Notes: generated by a model not told the origin, from the letters alone. DNA of 64,000 bases from Sphingomonas faeni (GCF_024273235.1 NZ_JANBVH010000018.1:32791-96790), one strand, 5' to 3'. Shown: positions 50,361 to 59,969, counted from the first letter of the stretch. Numbers and translations: made by a program.

Positions 50361-50378
50361 GTGACAGCGCGGTGACAG
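50361..50378 (-). promoter_or_regulatory. PhoB binding site (Pho-box) upstream of the receptor-phytase operon
   Basis: On the minus strand CTGTCAC-CGCG-CTGTCAC is an exact 7-4-7 direct repeat with 11-base period, six of seven positions per half matching the Pho-box half CTGTCAT. It lies about 85 bases upstream of the receptor start codon, in the correct orientation to activate it. Confidence 0.8.
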
Positions 50379-50425
50379 CCGCGTCGGCGGCAATCCAATC
50401 ATGCGATCGCGCCGAATATCCCACA

Positions 50426-50440
50426 TTAAACCAACGTTAA
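50426..50440. promoter_or_regulatory. Candidate CtrA box between the two TonB receptors
   Basis: TTAA-ACCAACG-TTAA is an exact TTAA-N7-TTAA. It lies 150 bases before the minus-strand receptor and 100 bases before the plus-strand receptor, so it could affect either. A chance match in this locally A/T-rich promoter region cannot be excluded. Confidence 0.4.
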
Positions 50441-50540
50441 AAACGCCGGACACGCGATTCTTATATTCGTAACGGACGTGCCACGACCGCCGCTTATCGC
50501 GCCCCTCAAGGCAAACACTGCCGAAAAAGGGAACCCCTCG

Positions 50541-53099
50541 ATGTTGAATTCAGCAAGCCTGCGCTTGCGGCTGCTGGCCGGCGCCGCCCTGACGGTCGCG
50601 ATCGCCTCGCCCGCCTTCGCCGCCGCCGCCACGCCGACGACTGCCACGCCGACCACCACTACGCCGACCGCCGCCAAGGACCCGGCACCGACTGCCGCTG
50701 CCGACCCCACGCCGGCTGATCCCGCGCCAACAGATCCCGCGGCTGCCCCCGCCGACCAGACAGGTCTGGGCGAGATCGTCGTGACCGCGACCAAGCGCGA
50801 GACCAACCTCCAGAAGACGCCGATCGCGATCAGCGTGCTCAGCAGCCAGGCGCTGACCGATCGCCATGTGCAGAGCCTGTACGATCTCGCCGACGGCGCG
50901 GTGCCGTCGTTGCGCGTCGCGACGTTCGAGGCACGCCAGTCCGCGCTGACGATCGGTATCCGCGGCATCGTCCCGCTCGATGCGAACCAGCCCGCGCGTG
51001 AGCAGGGCGTCGGCGTCTATATCGACGGCGTGTACCTCGGTCGCCAGCACGGCCTGAACGCCGCGCTGTTCGACGTCGACCGGATCGAAGTCCTCAAGGG
51101 CCCGCAGGGCACGCTGTTCGGCCGCAACACCGAGGGCGGCGCGCTGAGCATCGTCACCAAGGGCCCGAGCGGCAAATGGGGCGGGAGCGCGACCGGCGGG
51201 ATCGCGAACTATGGCAGCTATAACGGCGCGCTGCATCTCGACCTGCCCGAAACCTACGGCGTTTCGCTGAAGCTCGACGGCGTCATCCAGCATCAGGATG
51301 CGACCACCAAGAACCCGCTCGAAGGCCAGACGGGCTTCAACTATTATCATCGCCGCGGCTTCAAAGCGACCGCGAGGGTCCACCCGATCTCGGGCATGAC
51401 CGCCGATTTCAGCTATGACAACGGCTATGACTCGAACAGCCCGTTCTACAGCCAGCTGCTGAACGTGAACCCCAATGGCTGCAAGGCGGGTGCGCAGTCC
51501 GCATCGTCCGCCTGCACCCTGCCCGGCACCAACTACACGACGCTCACCGGCAGCGTGAAGCCGCTGCCGAGCCAGGTCGTCGTCAACGGCACCAGCCGCG
51601 CGAAGGTCGCCGACATCGGCGTGCCGCAGCAGCCGAGCGTCGACAAGACGCACGGCTTCACCTCGAACATCCGCTGGGACGTATCGCCCGAGATCGAACT
51701 CCGCTCGATCACCGCATGGCGCGGCGTGAATGCGACCCAGTACGACAATAGCGGCGGCTATCACCGCGTGCCCGTCGTCGCGGCCGGCTGCACCGGCACC
51801 GCCTGCAACTTCAGCCGCTACAGCCTAGCCAACCTGCACCAGAACCAGTTCAGCCAGGAATTCCAGGCGGTCGGCACGGTCGGCCAGTTCGACTACGTCG
51901 CCGGCCTGTATTACTTCAACGAGCACGTCAGCGACGACGCCGCGACACCGAACTCGCTGGCGTTCGATTCCACGCTGTCGACGATCACCGTGCTCGATCC
52001 CTGCACCGGCTCGGGCGGATACGGCTCGCAGGAGGGTTGCCGCTCGATCGATCGGGCGTCCGAAGTCTGGTCGAAGAGCTATGCCGGCTATGGCCAGGTC
52101 ACCTGGAACGCGACCGATCGGATCCACTTGACCGCAGGTGGCCGCTACACGCACGACGACAAGAAGGGCGTGCTGCATTATTCGCGCAACCTGAACTACG
52201 ACACGGCAACCGCCGCGCAGCTGACGGCGGCGGGCTACAAGCCGCTCGACGCGAGCTGGAACCGGTTCAACCCGATGGCGACGCTGGCCTATGACGCCAG
52301 CGATTCGCTCCACCTGTACGCCAAATACGCGACCGGCTACCGCGCCGGCGGTGCCAGCTCGCGGACGTCGAACTACCAGACGTTCAACCCCGAGGACGTG
52401 AAGTCGTACGAGATCGGCGCGAAGACCGATTTCTGGGATCACCGCGCCCGCCTGAACCTGGCTGGCTACATCATGGATCGCAAGAACAGCCAGGTCGATA
52501 TCAGCTCGATCCAGACGACCTCGACGGGCAGCTTCAACAACCTGGTGACGATCAATGCGCCCGGCATCACCAAGATCCGCGGCATCGAGGCCGACCTGAC
52601 GGTGCAGCCGGTCACCGGCCTGACGCTGACCGCGGGCTATGCCTACACCTACACCAAGATCCCGCCGGTGCTGATCGAGTCGACCGGCGTGTACCAGAAC
52701 TTCTACATCGTCTTCACGCCGCGCAATGCCGCCAACGGCGCGATCGACTATACGATGCCGATCGGTGACATGGACCTGAAGTTCCACCTTGACGGCAACT
52801 ATTCACAGGCCACGCAGACCTTCGATCAATATGCGACCAAGAACGACTCGGCGTTCCTCGCCAATGCGCGCCTTGCACTGGCCAACATCCGGGTGGGCGG
52901 CAGCAATGCGGTGACGATCTCCGCCTGGGTCCGTAACCTGTTCGACAAGCAATATGTGTTCCGCCGCGATCCGTCGAACAGCCTGCCGGGCTCGCCGACG
53001 ACGAGCACCACGTCGGGCAGCATCAGCAACGTGCTGGGCGACTACGGCAATTTCAACGCGCCGCGGACCTACGGCATGGAGGCTTCGGTCAAGTTCTGA
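50541..53099 (+). CDS. TonB-dependent receptor
   Basis: The 852-residue outer-membrane receptor has a signal peptide (MLNSASLRLRLLAGAALTVAIASPAFA), a low-complexity Pro/Thr/Ala/Asp segment (about residues 28-72), the TonB-box/plug start GEIVVTATKRETNLQKTPIAIS, a plug with VYIDGVYLGRQ and IEVLKGPQGTLFGRNTEGGAL, and a barrel that ends with Phe. The plug type is that of FecA/iron-siderophore or broad-substrate receptors of sphingomonads. The ligand is unknown. It is divergent from the phytase operon. Confidence 0.9.
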   Translation: MLNSASLRLRLLAGAALTVAIASPAFAAAATPTTATPTTTTPTAAKDPAPTAAADPTPADPAPTDPAAAPADQTGLGEIVVTATKRETNLQKTPIAISVLSSQALTDRHVQSLYDLADGAVPSLRVATFEARQSALTIGIRGIVPLDANQPAREQGVGVYIDGVYLGRQHGLNAALFDVDRIEVLKGPQGTLFGRNTEGGALSIVTKGPSGKWGGSATGGIANYGSYNGALHLDLPETYGVSLKLDGVIQHQDATTKNPLEGQTGFNYYHRRGFKATARVHPISGMTADFSYDNGYDSNSPFYSQLLNVNPNGCKAGAQSASSACTLPGTNYTTLTGSVKPLPSQVVVNGTSRAKVADIGVPQQPSVDKTHGFTSNIRWDVSPEIELRSITAWRGVNATQYDNSGGYHRVPVVAAGCTGTACNFSRYSLANLHQNQFSQEFQAVGTVGQFDYVAGLYYFNEHVSDDAATPNSLAFDSTLSTITVLDPCTGSGGYGSQEGCRSIDRASEVWSKSYAGYGQVTWNATDRIHLTAGGRYTHDDKKGVLHYSRNLNYDTATAAQLTAAGYKPLDASWNRFNPMATLAYDASDSLHLYAKYATGYRAGGASSRTSNYQTFNPEDVKSYEIGAKTDFWDHRARLNLAGYIMDRKNSQVDISSIQTTSTGSFNNLVTINAPGITKIRGIEADLTVQPVTGLTLTAGYAYTYTKIPPVLIESTGVYQNFYIVFTPRNAANGAIDYTMPIGDMDLKFHLDGNYSQATQTFDQYATKNDSAFLANARLALANIRVGGSNAVTISAWVRNLFDKQYVFRRDPSNSLPGSPTTSTTSGSISNVLGDYGNFNAPRTYGMEASVKF

Positions 53100-53105
53100 C
53101 CTGAA

Positions 53106-53232
53106 GATCCTCCCCCGCAAGGGGGAGGTGGCGCCGAAGGCGACGGAGGGGGAGGATACGGAGCAGCAGTTCTCCCTATCCTCCCCCTCCGTCTGGCAAG
53201 GGCCAGACACCTCCCCCTGGCGGGGGAGGATT
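53106..53232. repeat. Palindromic element, family B (copy 4)
   Basis: This is a typical family B element just after the receptor stop and just before the stop of the convergent histidine kinase. It is a probable shared terminator for the two convergent units. Confidence 0.92.
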
Positions 53233-53242
53233 GCTTGTTTGC

Positions 53243-54580
53243 TCAGTTGCGTGGCAGCGTGATCACGACGCGTAACCCGGGTACTGCGTCCTCGAGCGAC
53301 AACGTGCCGCGGTGCAGGCGGACGATCGCATCGATCAGCGCGAGGCCCAGGCCGTGCCCGGCGTCGTGACGGCTCGGATCGAGACGTCCGAAACGGCGAA
53401 GCGCCAGCTTGCGCCGGTCGGCGGGGATACCGGGGCCGTCGTCGGTAACGGTCAGGATCGTCGCGGCGGCGTTCGCGAGGATTCCGATCTCGATCCGCGT
53501 ACCAGCTGGCGTATGGCGAATCGCGTTCTCGATCAGGTTGACCATCGCCTGCCCCAGCAACTGCCGGTCGCCGACTATCCTGGTCGGTCCATCGACGGCA
53601 ATGTCGAGTTGCCGACCGCTATCCGCTGCAACCGGCTGCATCATGTCGCCGACCTCCCGCACCAGATCGGCGAGATCGAACTGCGTGAACGCGGCGCGAC
53701 GATCGCCACCCTCGACCTCGGCGATCCGCAGCATCGCCGCGAACATCGCGAGCAACTCGTCGCTCATCGCGATCGCGGCCTCGAGATCGTCGCGCTGCGC
53801 CTCGGTCTCGGCCCGGCGCAGCGCCAGCGCGAGTTGGCTGCGCAGTCGGGCGAGCGGCGTGCGTAGGTCGTGGGCGATGTCGTTGGAGACGTTGCTGATG
53901 CTCGCCATCAGGTCCGAGATGCGATCGAGCATCCGGTTGAACGCCATCGCCTGCTGCGCGAACTCGCCGCCCGACGGGTGGATCGGCACGCGTCGCGTCA
54001 TGTCGCCGTCGATGATCGCCTCGACCGTGCGCCGGGTCTCGCCGATCCGCCGGCCGATCGTGACGACGAAGAAGACCATGCCGCCGACCACGATCAGGAC
54101 GATCGAGCCGAACCCGATCAGGTAGATCCGCGTGCGTGCGGCGTTGTAGTCGTCGAACGGCTCGGTCTCGGCGACGGTCGTCAGCGTCATGCCGCAGCCG
54201 ACGTCGCGGACCAGCGCGCGGCCGGCGGACAGTCCGGCGATCCGATCGTCACGGGCGATCGTCGAGAAGCCGAGCGGCAGGCGCCGCGACAGGGCGATAT
54301 TGCCGCCGAGCCGATTTCCGTTCGCGTCGACCAGCAGCAGGCCGATATCGCCGGTGTCGCGCTCGCGCATCGCCGCGTCGATGCGGCGGAAGACGTCGGC
54401 CGGTCGGCGATCGCCCGGCGCGCCTGCGATGGCGTCGCTGACGACCAGGATGCGGCGGTCGACCAGCCGCTCGATCGTCTGCAGCGTGATGCCGTGGATC
54501 GCGAAGCCGGTGCCGATCGTCGCGACGAGAAACGCGAGCAGGAACGCCAGCGTCAGCGCGCGCAGCGACCGGAACCGCAT
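53243..54580 (-). CDS. Two-component sensor histidine kinase
   Basis: The 445-residue kinase has two membrane helices (about residues 9-29 and 152-175) around a periplasmic sensor of about 120 residues. It then has a HAMP domain, the H-box with phosphorylated His237 in NDIAHDLRTPL, the N-box ENAIRHTP, and G-boxes DDGPGIP and GHGLGLAL. The sensed signal is unknown. It is co-translated with the response regulator through a one-base stop/start overlap. Confidence 0.92.
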   Translation of the reverse strand: MRFRSLRALTLAFLLAFLVATIGTGFAIHGITLQTIERLVDRRILVVSDAIAGAPGDRRPADVFRRIDAAMRERDTGDIGLLLVDANGNRLGGNIALSRRLPLGFSTIARDDRIAGLSAGRALVRDVGCGMTLTTVAETEPFDDYNAARTRIYLIGFGSIVLIVVGGMVFFVVTIGRRIGETRRTVEAIIDGDMTRRVPIHPSGGEFAQQAMAFNRMLDRISDLMASISNVSNDIAHDLRTPLARLRSQLALALRRAETEAQRDDLEAAIAMSDELLAMFAAMLRIAEVEGGDRRAAFTQFDLADLVREVGDMMQPVAADSGRQLDIAVDGPTRIVGDRQLLGQAMVNLIENAIRHTPAGTRIEIGILANAAATILTVTDDGPGIPADRRKLALRRFGRLDPSRHDAGHGLGLALIDAIVRLHRGTLSLEDAVPGLRVVITLPRN

Positions 54581-55260
54581 CAGCCGCGCAACATGTAACC
54601 GACGCCGCGCATCGTCACGATCGGGTCCTCGCCCCCCGCCGCGGTGAGTTTCACGCGGAGGTGGCGGACATACACGTCGACGATGTTCGTGGTCGGTGCG
54701 AAGTCATACCCCCAGACGCGCTCGACCAGCATCGCGCGGGTCAGCACCGCATCGGCATTGGCGACGAACTCGGCGAGCAGCTTGAACTCCAGCTTGCCGA
54801 GGTCGAGCGCGATGCCGTCGCGCCACGCGCGGAACTTGGTCGGGCTGACGGTAATGTCGCCCGCGCGGATCGTGTCGGCGCTGCCTCCGGTCCAGCCGCG
54901 TCCGCGAACGACGGCGGCAAGGCGCGCGCTGAGTTCGGCGGCGGCGACCGGCTTGACGACGTAATCGTCCGCGCCCGCCTCGAGTCCCTCGACCTTCTCG
55001 ACCGAGCGGCCGAGGGCGGTGAGCATGATCACTGGTAGGGTCATGTTGCTGCCGCGCAGCCGTTCGAGCACCGTCATGCCGTCGATCCTGGGCAGCATCC
55101 GATCGAGCACCACCGCATCGAACGGCGCGCTGTCGACCGCGGCCAGCGCCTCGCGCCCGTCGACCGCGATCGTGACGCAGTGATCGAGCCCGCGCAGCTC
55201 CTCCGCCATCGCCTGCGCGAACACCGCATCGTCCTCGACCAGCAACAGGTTCAGGCTCAT
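54580..55260 (-). CDS. OmpR/PhoB-type response regulator
   Basis: The 226-residue regulator has a receiver domain with the phosphoacceptor Asp53 in VLDRMLP and Lys in VVKPVAA, and a C-terminal winged helix (LGKLEFKLLAEFV, WGYDFAPTTNIVDVYVRHLRVKL, RGVGYML). It probably acts with the following kinase. The targets are not visible; the nearby TonB receptor ends convergently, so adjacency gives no strong hint. Confidence 0.93.
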   Translation of the reverse strand: MSLNLLLVEDDAVFAQAMAEELRGLDHCVTIAVDGREALAAVDSAPFDAVVLDRMLPRIDGMTVLERLRGSNMTLPVIMLTALGRSVEKVEGLEAGADDYVVKPVAAAELSARLAAVVRGRGWTGGSADTIRAGDITVSPTKFRAWRDGIALDLGKLEFKLLAEFVANADAVLTRAMLVERVWGYDFAPTTNIVDVYVRHLRVKLTAAGGEDPIVTMRGVGYMLRG

Positions 55261-55314
55261 CGTCGTCTCACTCGGGGAAGCGCTTGCGCCATCTTAACGC
55301 GCGGAGGCCGTAGC

Positions 55315-55461
55315 CTAGCATGGATTCACGCGAAGGCGCGAAGGCGCGAAGAGGATAGAAGAATGGGTTCGCGCGGAGACGCGGAGACGCGGAGGTGTCG
55401 ACTACGGGACCAACGGTCCCTCTCCATCACAACATCTCCGCGGCTCCGCGCGAACAAACCT
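55315..55461. repeat. GCGAAGGC / GCGGAGAC short tandem repeats with inverted partner
   Basis: Two tandem CGCGAAGG units, then GCGGAGACGCGGAGACGCGGAG and, about 40 bases on, CTCCGCGGCTCCGCGCGAAC, which pairs with GTTCGCGCGGAG. This is a different hairpin family from A-E. It lies in the gap between the response regulator promoter and the quinone reductase stop. No gene is seen in it. Confidence 0.75.
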
Positions 55462-55482
55462 TCTTCTTCGCTAACTCAGGGA

Positions 55483-56457
55483 TCACGGCAGCAGCAGCGT
55501 GCTGCCAGAAGTCTCGCCGCTTTCGACCGCGCGGTGCGCATCGGCAGCGTCTTCGAGGGCGAAGGTCTGGCCGATCTCGGGGGTGATCGCGCCGCTGTCG
55601 AGCATCGCGAAGAGGCGGGCGATGCCGGCCTGCCTTTCCTCGGGCGTGACGTAGTAATCGAACAGCGTCGGGCGCGTCACGAACAGCGACCCCTTGCGCG
55701 CGAGGACGCCGAGGTTGACGCCGTCGACCACCCCGCCCGCGTTGCCGTAGCTGACGATCAGGCCACGTCGCGCCGCGCTGTCGAGCGATGCCGCCCACGT
55801 CGCGCCGCCGACGCCGTCGAGGATGATGGGGACGCCCTTGCCCTCAGTGATCTCGCGGACCCGGGCCGCGATGTCCTCGGACTTGTGGAGAATGACGTGG
55901 TCGGCGCCGGCTTTGCGGGTGCGCGTCGCCTTGTCCTCGCTGCCGACGCTGGCGATGACGGTCGCGCCGACCGCCTTCAGCCAGCCGACGAGGATGTGGC
56001 CGACTCCCCCCGCCGCCGCGTGGACGAGGACGGTCTGGCCTGGCTGCACCTTGGCGCAGCGTTCGACGAGGAACTCGGCGGTGGTGCCCTTGAGCAGCAT
56101 TGCCGCCGCGGTGCGGTCGTCGAGCGTGTCGGGGAGTTTGAACAGCTGGCTCGCGGGCACGTTGCGTTCGGTCGCATAGGCGCCGCGCGATGGGCCGAAG
56201 GTGCCGACGCGGTCGCCGGGCGCGAAGTCGGTGACGCCCTCGCCGACCGCCATCACGACGCCCGCCGCCTCGCTGCCGAGACCGGAGGGCAGGTCGACCG
56301 GGTACACGCCGCTGCGATGATAGGTGTCGATATAGTTCAGCCCGACCGCGGTGTTGCGCATCCAGACCTCGCCCTTGGCCGGCGGCGGCAGCGTCATATC
56401 GCGCCACTGGATGACTTCCGGGCCGCCGGTCTGTTCGAAGAATGCCACTCTCGCCAT
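55483..56457 (-). CDS. Quinone oxidoreductase (zeta-crystallin family)
   Basis: The 324-residue zinc-free medium-chain dehydrogenase/reductase has an N-terminal GroES-like half (YIDTYHRSGVYPVDLPSGLGSEAAG), the NADPH site VLVHAAAGGVGHILVG, and DGVGGATW. It reduces quinones with NADPH by one-electron transfer in characterised members. It is divergent from the aldehyde dehydrogenase gene. Physiological substrates are unknown. Confidence 0.9.
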   Translation of the reverse strand: MARVAFFEQTGGPEVIQWRDMTLPPPAKGEVWMRNTAVGLNYIDTYHRSGVYPVDLPSGLGSEAAGVVMAVGEGVTDFAPGDRVGTFGPSRGAYATERNVPASQLFKLPDTLDDRTAAAMLLKGTTAEFLVERCAKVQPGQTVLVHAAAGGVGHILVGWLKAVGATVIASVGSEDKATRTRKAGADHVILHKSEDIAARVREITEGKGVPIILDGVGGATWAASLDSAARRGLIVSYGNAGGVVDGVNLGVLARKGSLFVTRPTLFDYYVTPEERQAGIARLFAMLDSGAITPEIGQTFALEDAADAHRAVESGETSGSTLLLP

Positions 56458-56563
56458 GCCGGCCTCCTGATGAATATCCGGGTTACCCTACGGCATGCGT
56501 TTCGGGTTGCAACCGATCTCCGCCGAGCCCATTCCTTGGCGAGACAAGATGCGGAGAGGCACG

Positions 56564-58024
56564 ATGAAAAGCTATTTGAAGCAGTATATCGATGGCGCGT
56601 GGGTCGAGAGCGAGGGCGGCACCGTCTATCAGGTGATCGACCCGTCGACCGAGCAACCGTGTACGGAGATCACGCTGGGCACCGCCGCCGACGTCGACAA
56701 GGCGGTCGCCGCGGCACGCTCGGCGTTCGAGAGCTGGAGCCAGACGAGCGTGCAGGAGCGGCTGGACGTGCTCGGCCGGATCATGACCGAATACAAGGCG
56801 CGGATGCCCGATCTGGCCAAGGCGATGTCGCAGGAGATGGGCGCGCCGATGGCGCTCGCGTCGATGGCGCAGGCGCCCACTGGCCTCGCGCATTTCTCGG
56901 CGACCGCGAAGGCGCTGGCGGCGTTCGAGTTCTCGGAGGTCATCGGCAAGGCGACCGTCGTGCACGAGCCGCTCGGCGTCGTCGCGATGATCACGCCGTG
57001 GAACTGGCCGCTGAACCAGATCTGCGCGAAGGTCGCCCCGGCGCTCGCGGCAGGCGATACGATGATCCTGAAGCCGTCCGAGGAGGCGCCATCGTGCGCG
57101 GTGATCCTGGCGGAGATCATGGACGCGGCGGGCGTGCCGGCGGGGGTGTTCAACCTGGTCAACGGCGACGGGCCGGGCGTCGGCGCGGCGCTGTGCGCGC
57201 ACCGCGACGTCGACATGGTGAGCTTTACCGGCTCGACGCGCGCCGGGATCGCCGTAGCGTTAGCGGCGGCGCCGACGGTCAAGCGCGTGCATCAGGAGCT
57301 TGGCGGCAAGGCGGCGAACCTCGTGCTGGAGGGCTCGGATCTCGCGGCCGTCTTGCCGCCGACGGTGGCCGGCGTGCTCGCCAATTCGGGCCAGAGCTGC
57401 ATCGCGCCGACGCGGCTGCTGGTGCATGCGAGCCAGGTCGCGGAGGCGACCGCGATCGTGAAGTCGATGATGGAGCAGACCAAGGTCGGCGATCCTGCCG
57501 AGATGGGCCAGCATATCGGCCCGGTCGTCAACAAGGCGCAGTTCGACAAGATCCAGGGGCTGATCCAGTCCGCGATCGACGAGGGTGCGACCTTGGTGAC
57601 CGGCGGTGTGGGGCGGCCGGACGGGCGCAACGCCGGCTATTATATCCAGCCGACGCTGTTCACCGACGTGCGGCCGGACATGCGGATCGCGCAGGAGGAG
57701 ACGTTCGGGCCGGTCGCTACGATTACGTCCTATACCGATCAGGACGAAGGTATCCGCATCGCCAACGCCACCGAATACGGGCTGTCGGCGACGATCTCGG
57801 GCGATCCGGCGGAGGCGGCGAAGGTCGCGCCGCGGTTGCGCGCGGGGCTGGTGACGATCAACTCGTGGAGCCCGGACATCGGCGCGCCGTTCGGTGGGTA
57901 TAAGCAGTCGGGGAATGGGCGCGAGAATGGGCGTTATGGGCTGACGGACTTCATGGAGGTGAAGACGATCACCGGCCTGCCGGGTGACGTGCGCGAGGGA
58001 AAGCCGGCCGAGGCTGGCGCGTAA
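56564..58024 (+). CDS. Aldehyde dehydrogenase family protein
   Basis: The 486-residue NAD(P)-dependent dehydrogenase has the oxyanion Asn in TPWNWPLNQ, KPSEEAP, the general base Glu245 in HQELGGKAAN and the nucleophile Cys279 in NSGQSCIAPTR. It also has EETFGPVATI and the C-terminal PFGGYKQSGNGRENG. A GGAGAGG ribosome site fixes the ATG at 56564. The substrate class is not clear; the shared intergenic region with a quinone reductase may reflect aldehyde/quinone detoxification. Confidence 0.9.
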   Translation: MKSYLKQYIDGAWVESEGGTVYQVIDPSTEQPCTEITLGTAADVDKAVAAARSAFESWSQTSVQERLDVLGRIMTEYKARMPDLAKAMSQEMGAPMALASMAQAPTGLAHFSATAKALAAFEFSEVIGKATVVHEPLGVVAMITPWNWPLNQICAKVAPALAAGDTMILKPSEEAPSCAVILAEIMDAAGVPAGVFNLVNGDGPGVGAALCAHRDVDMVSFTGSTRAGIAVALAAAPTVKRVHQELGGKAANLVLEGSDLAAVLPPTVAGVLANSGQSCIAPTRLLVHASQVAEATAIVKSMMEQTKVGDPAEMGQHIGPVVNKAQFDKIQGLIQSAIDEGATLVTGGVGRPDGRNAGYYIQPTLFTDVRPDMRIAQEETFGPVATITSYTDQDEGIRIANATEYGLSATISGDPAEAAKVAPRLRAGLVTINSWSPDIGAPFGGYKQSGNGRENGRYGLTDFMEVKTITGLPGDVREGKPAEAGA

Positions 58025-58057
58025 TCCCTTTCTCGGAGGGAGGCGAAATCTTCTTCT

Positions 58058-58183
58058 GATCCTCCCCCGCAAGGGGGAGGTGGCGCCGTAGGCGACGGAG
58101 GGGGCGGAACTCGCAACAATAGTTACCCTTTCCTCCCCCTCCGACTGGCAAGGGCCAGCCACCTCCCCCTGGCGGGGGAGGAT
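58058..58183. repeat. Palindromic element, family B (copy 5)
   Basis: GATCCTCCCCCGCAAGGGGG and GGCGACGGAGGGGGCGG, with inverse arms. It separates the convergent aldehyde dehydrogenase and SLC13 transporter genes and probably terminates both. Confidence 0.92.
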
Positions 58184-58193
58184 TCAGGTGGGC

Positions 58194-59969
58194 TCAGTGC
58201 ATCGGCCAGACCGCGACGATCAGCGGGGTGCCTATTAGCAACACAAGCAGCGACAGCGGTGCGCCCAAACGCGCGTAGTCGCTGAACCTGTACCCGCCCG
58301 GCCCCATCACCAGCGTGTTGCACTGGTGGCCGATCGGGGTGAGGAAATCGCACCCTGCCCCGACCGCGGTTGCCATCAGGAACGCCTCGGGCCGAAACCC
58401 GAGATCGCCGGCGAAGGTCGCGGCGATCGGCGCCATCACCAGCACGGTCGCGGCGTTGTTGAGGAACGGCGTCACCGCCATCGCCGCCGCCAGGATCAGC
58501 GCGACCGCGCCCCAGGGCGGCAAGGTCGCCGCGGTCGACGACAGCCAGGTCGCGATCACCTCCGACGCACCGGTGGTACGCAGCGAATCGCTGACCGGGA
58601 TCAGCGCGCCGAGCATGATCAGGATCGGCCATTCGACATGGTCGTACGCCTCGCGCACCGGCAGCACGCCGGTCGCCATGATCAGCCCCGCCGCGGCGAA
58701 GAACGCGACCGCCACCGGCACGAACCCCAATGCGGTCGCACTCATCGCCACCGCGAGGATGGCGATCGGCAGCCAGCTCCGCTTCGACACGCCGAGCCGC
58801 ATCTCGCGCTGCGCCAACGGCAGGCAGCCGAGATCGCGCAGTTTGCTCGGCAGTTGCTCGAGCGGGCCCTGCAACACCAGCACATCGCCGGCGCGCAGTT
58901 CGGTGTTGGCGAGACGGCGCGAGAGATGCTCGCCCTGCCGCGAGATCGCGATCAGGTTGACGCCGTAGCGCGCCTGCAATGCGAGACGCGCCGCGGTCTT
59001 GCCGACCAGCGCCGAGCCGAGCCCGATCACCGCCTCGATCACGCCGACCTCGTCGTCGTCGTCCTCGTCGGCCTTTTCGCGGTCCTCGCCCTCCAGCTTC
59101 AGCCGATCGCGCGCGATCACGCGTTCGAGCGCGTCGGGATCGCCGCCGAGGATCAGCGTGTCGCCGGCGCGCAGATGCGTGTGGTCGTGCGGCGCGCTGC
59201 GCATGCCGGCGCGGAGGATCCGCATGATGGTCACCTCGCGGTCATGGCGGTCGAGAAATGCGTCGACCGTCTCGTCGACCGCGGGCGAGACGTCGGGGAT
59301 CATCGCCTCGGTCACATAGCCCTTGATGTCGAGCGCCTCGCCCATCGTCGGCGCCGCCCGCCGATCGCGCGGCAGGAGCCGGTAGGCGAACCGCAGATAG
59401 ATCAGCCCCATCAGAGTCAGCCCGAGCCCGACCGGGGCATAGTCGAACATCCCGAACGGGTGTCCGGTCATCTGTTCGCGCACGCGGCTGACGATGATGT
59501 TGGGCGACGTGCCGACCAACGTGATGAGCCCGCCAAGCAGCGACGCGGACGCCATCGGCATCAGGAAGACCGAGGGCGAGGTGTCGTTCTTCTTCGCCAT
59601 CTGGAACGCGGCGGGCATCAGCATCGCCAGCGCGCCGATATTCTTGACCAGCGCGGAGGCGAACCCGACCGACGCGGTCAGGAGCAGCAATTGCGAACGG
59701 ACCCGGGTCACCCGCTTGGCGAACTTGGCGAGCGCGCGTTCGATGATCCCTGAGCGCTGCACCGCCGCCGAGATCACCAGCGCCGAGCCGACGATGATGA
59801 CGATATCGTCGGAGAAGCCCTTGAACGCCTCCTTCGGGCTGACGATGCCGAGCGCGATGCTGGCGAGCAGCGCGAGGATCGCGGTGACGTCGTAGCGGAA
59901 CCTGCCCCAGATGAAGAGCGCCATCATGCCGATCAGCGTGGCGATCGAGAGATACTGGGGAACGGTCAT
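58194..59969 (-). CDS. SLC13/DASS-type permease with two RCK_C domains
   Basis: The 591-residue inner-membrane transporter has about ten membrane helices in two halves, each with an inverted-repeat motif (LVGTSPNII and FLTPIGHQCNTLV). The middle of the protein holds two TrkA-C (RCK_C) domains (about residues 215-300 and 315-395), separated by an acidic run (EDREKADEDDDDEVG). Related proteins move sulfate, dicarboxylates or similar anions. The cargo is unknown. Confidence 0.88.
   Translation of the reverse strand: MTVPQYLSIATLIGMMALFIWGRFRYDVTAILALLASIALGIVSPKEAFKGFSDDIVIIVGSALVISAAVQRSGIIERALAKFAKRVTRVRSQLLLLTASVGFASALVKNIGALAMLMPAAFQMAKKNDTSPSVFLMPMASASLLGGLITLVGTSPNIIVSRVREQMTGHPFGMFDYAPVGLGLTLMGLIYLRFAYRLLPRDRRAAPTMGEALDIKGYVTEAMIPDVSPAVDETVDAFLDRHDREVTIMRILRAGMRSAPHDHTHLRAGDTLILGGDPDALERVIARDRLKLEGEDREKADEDDDDEVGVIEAVIGLGSALVGKTAARLALQARYGVNLIAISRQGEHLSRRLANTELRAGDVLVLQGPLEQLPSKLRDLGCLPLAQREMRLGVSKRSWLPIAILAVAMSATALGFVPVAVAFFAAAGLIMATGVLPVREAYDHVEWPILIMLGALIPVSDSLRTTGASEVIATWLSSTAATLPPWGAVALILAAAMAVTPFLNNAATVLVMAPIAATFAGDLGFRPEAFLMATAVGAGCDFLTPIGHQCNTLVMGPGGYRFSDYARLGAPLSLLVLLIGTPLIVAVWPMH

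Noticed and set aside
55180..57903. Long plus-strand open frame spanning the quinone reductase and part of the aldehyde dehydrogenase
   Set aside because: It crosses two conserved genes in other frames and has no domain of its own, so it is a high-GC artefact.
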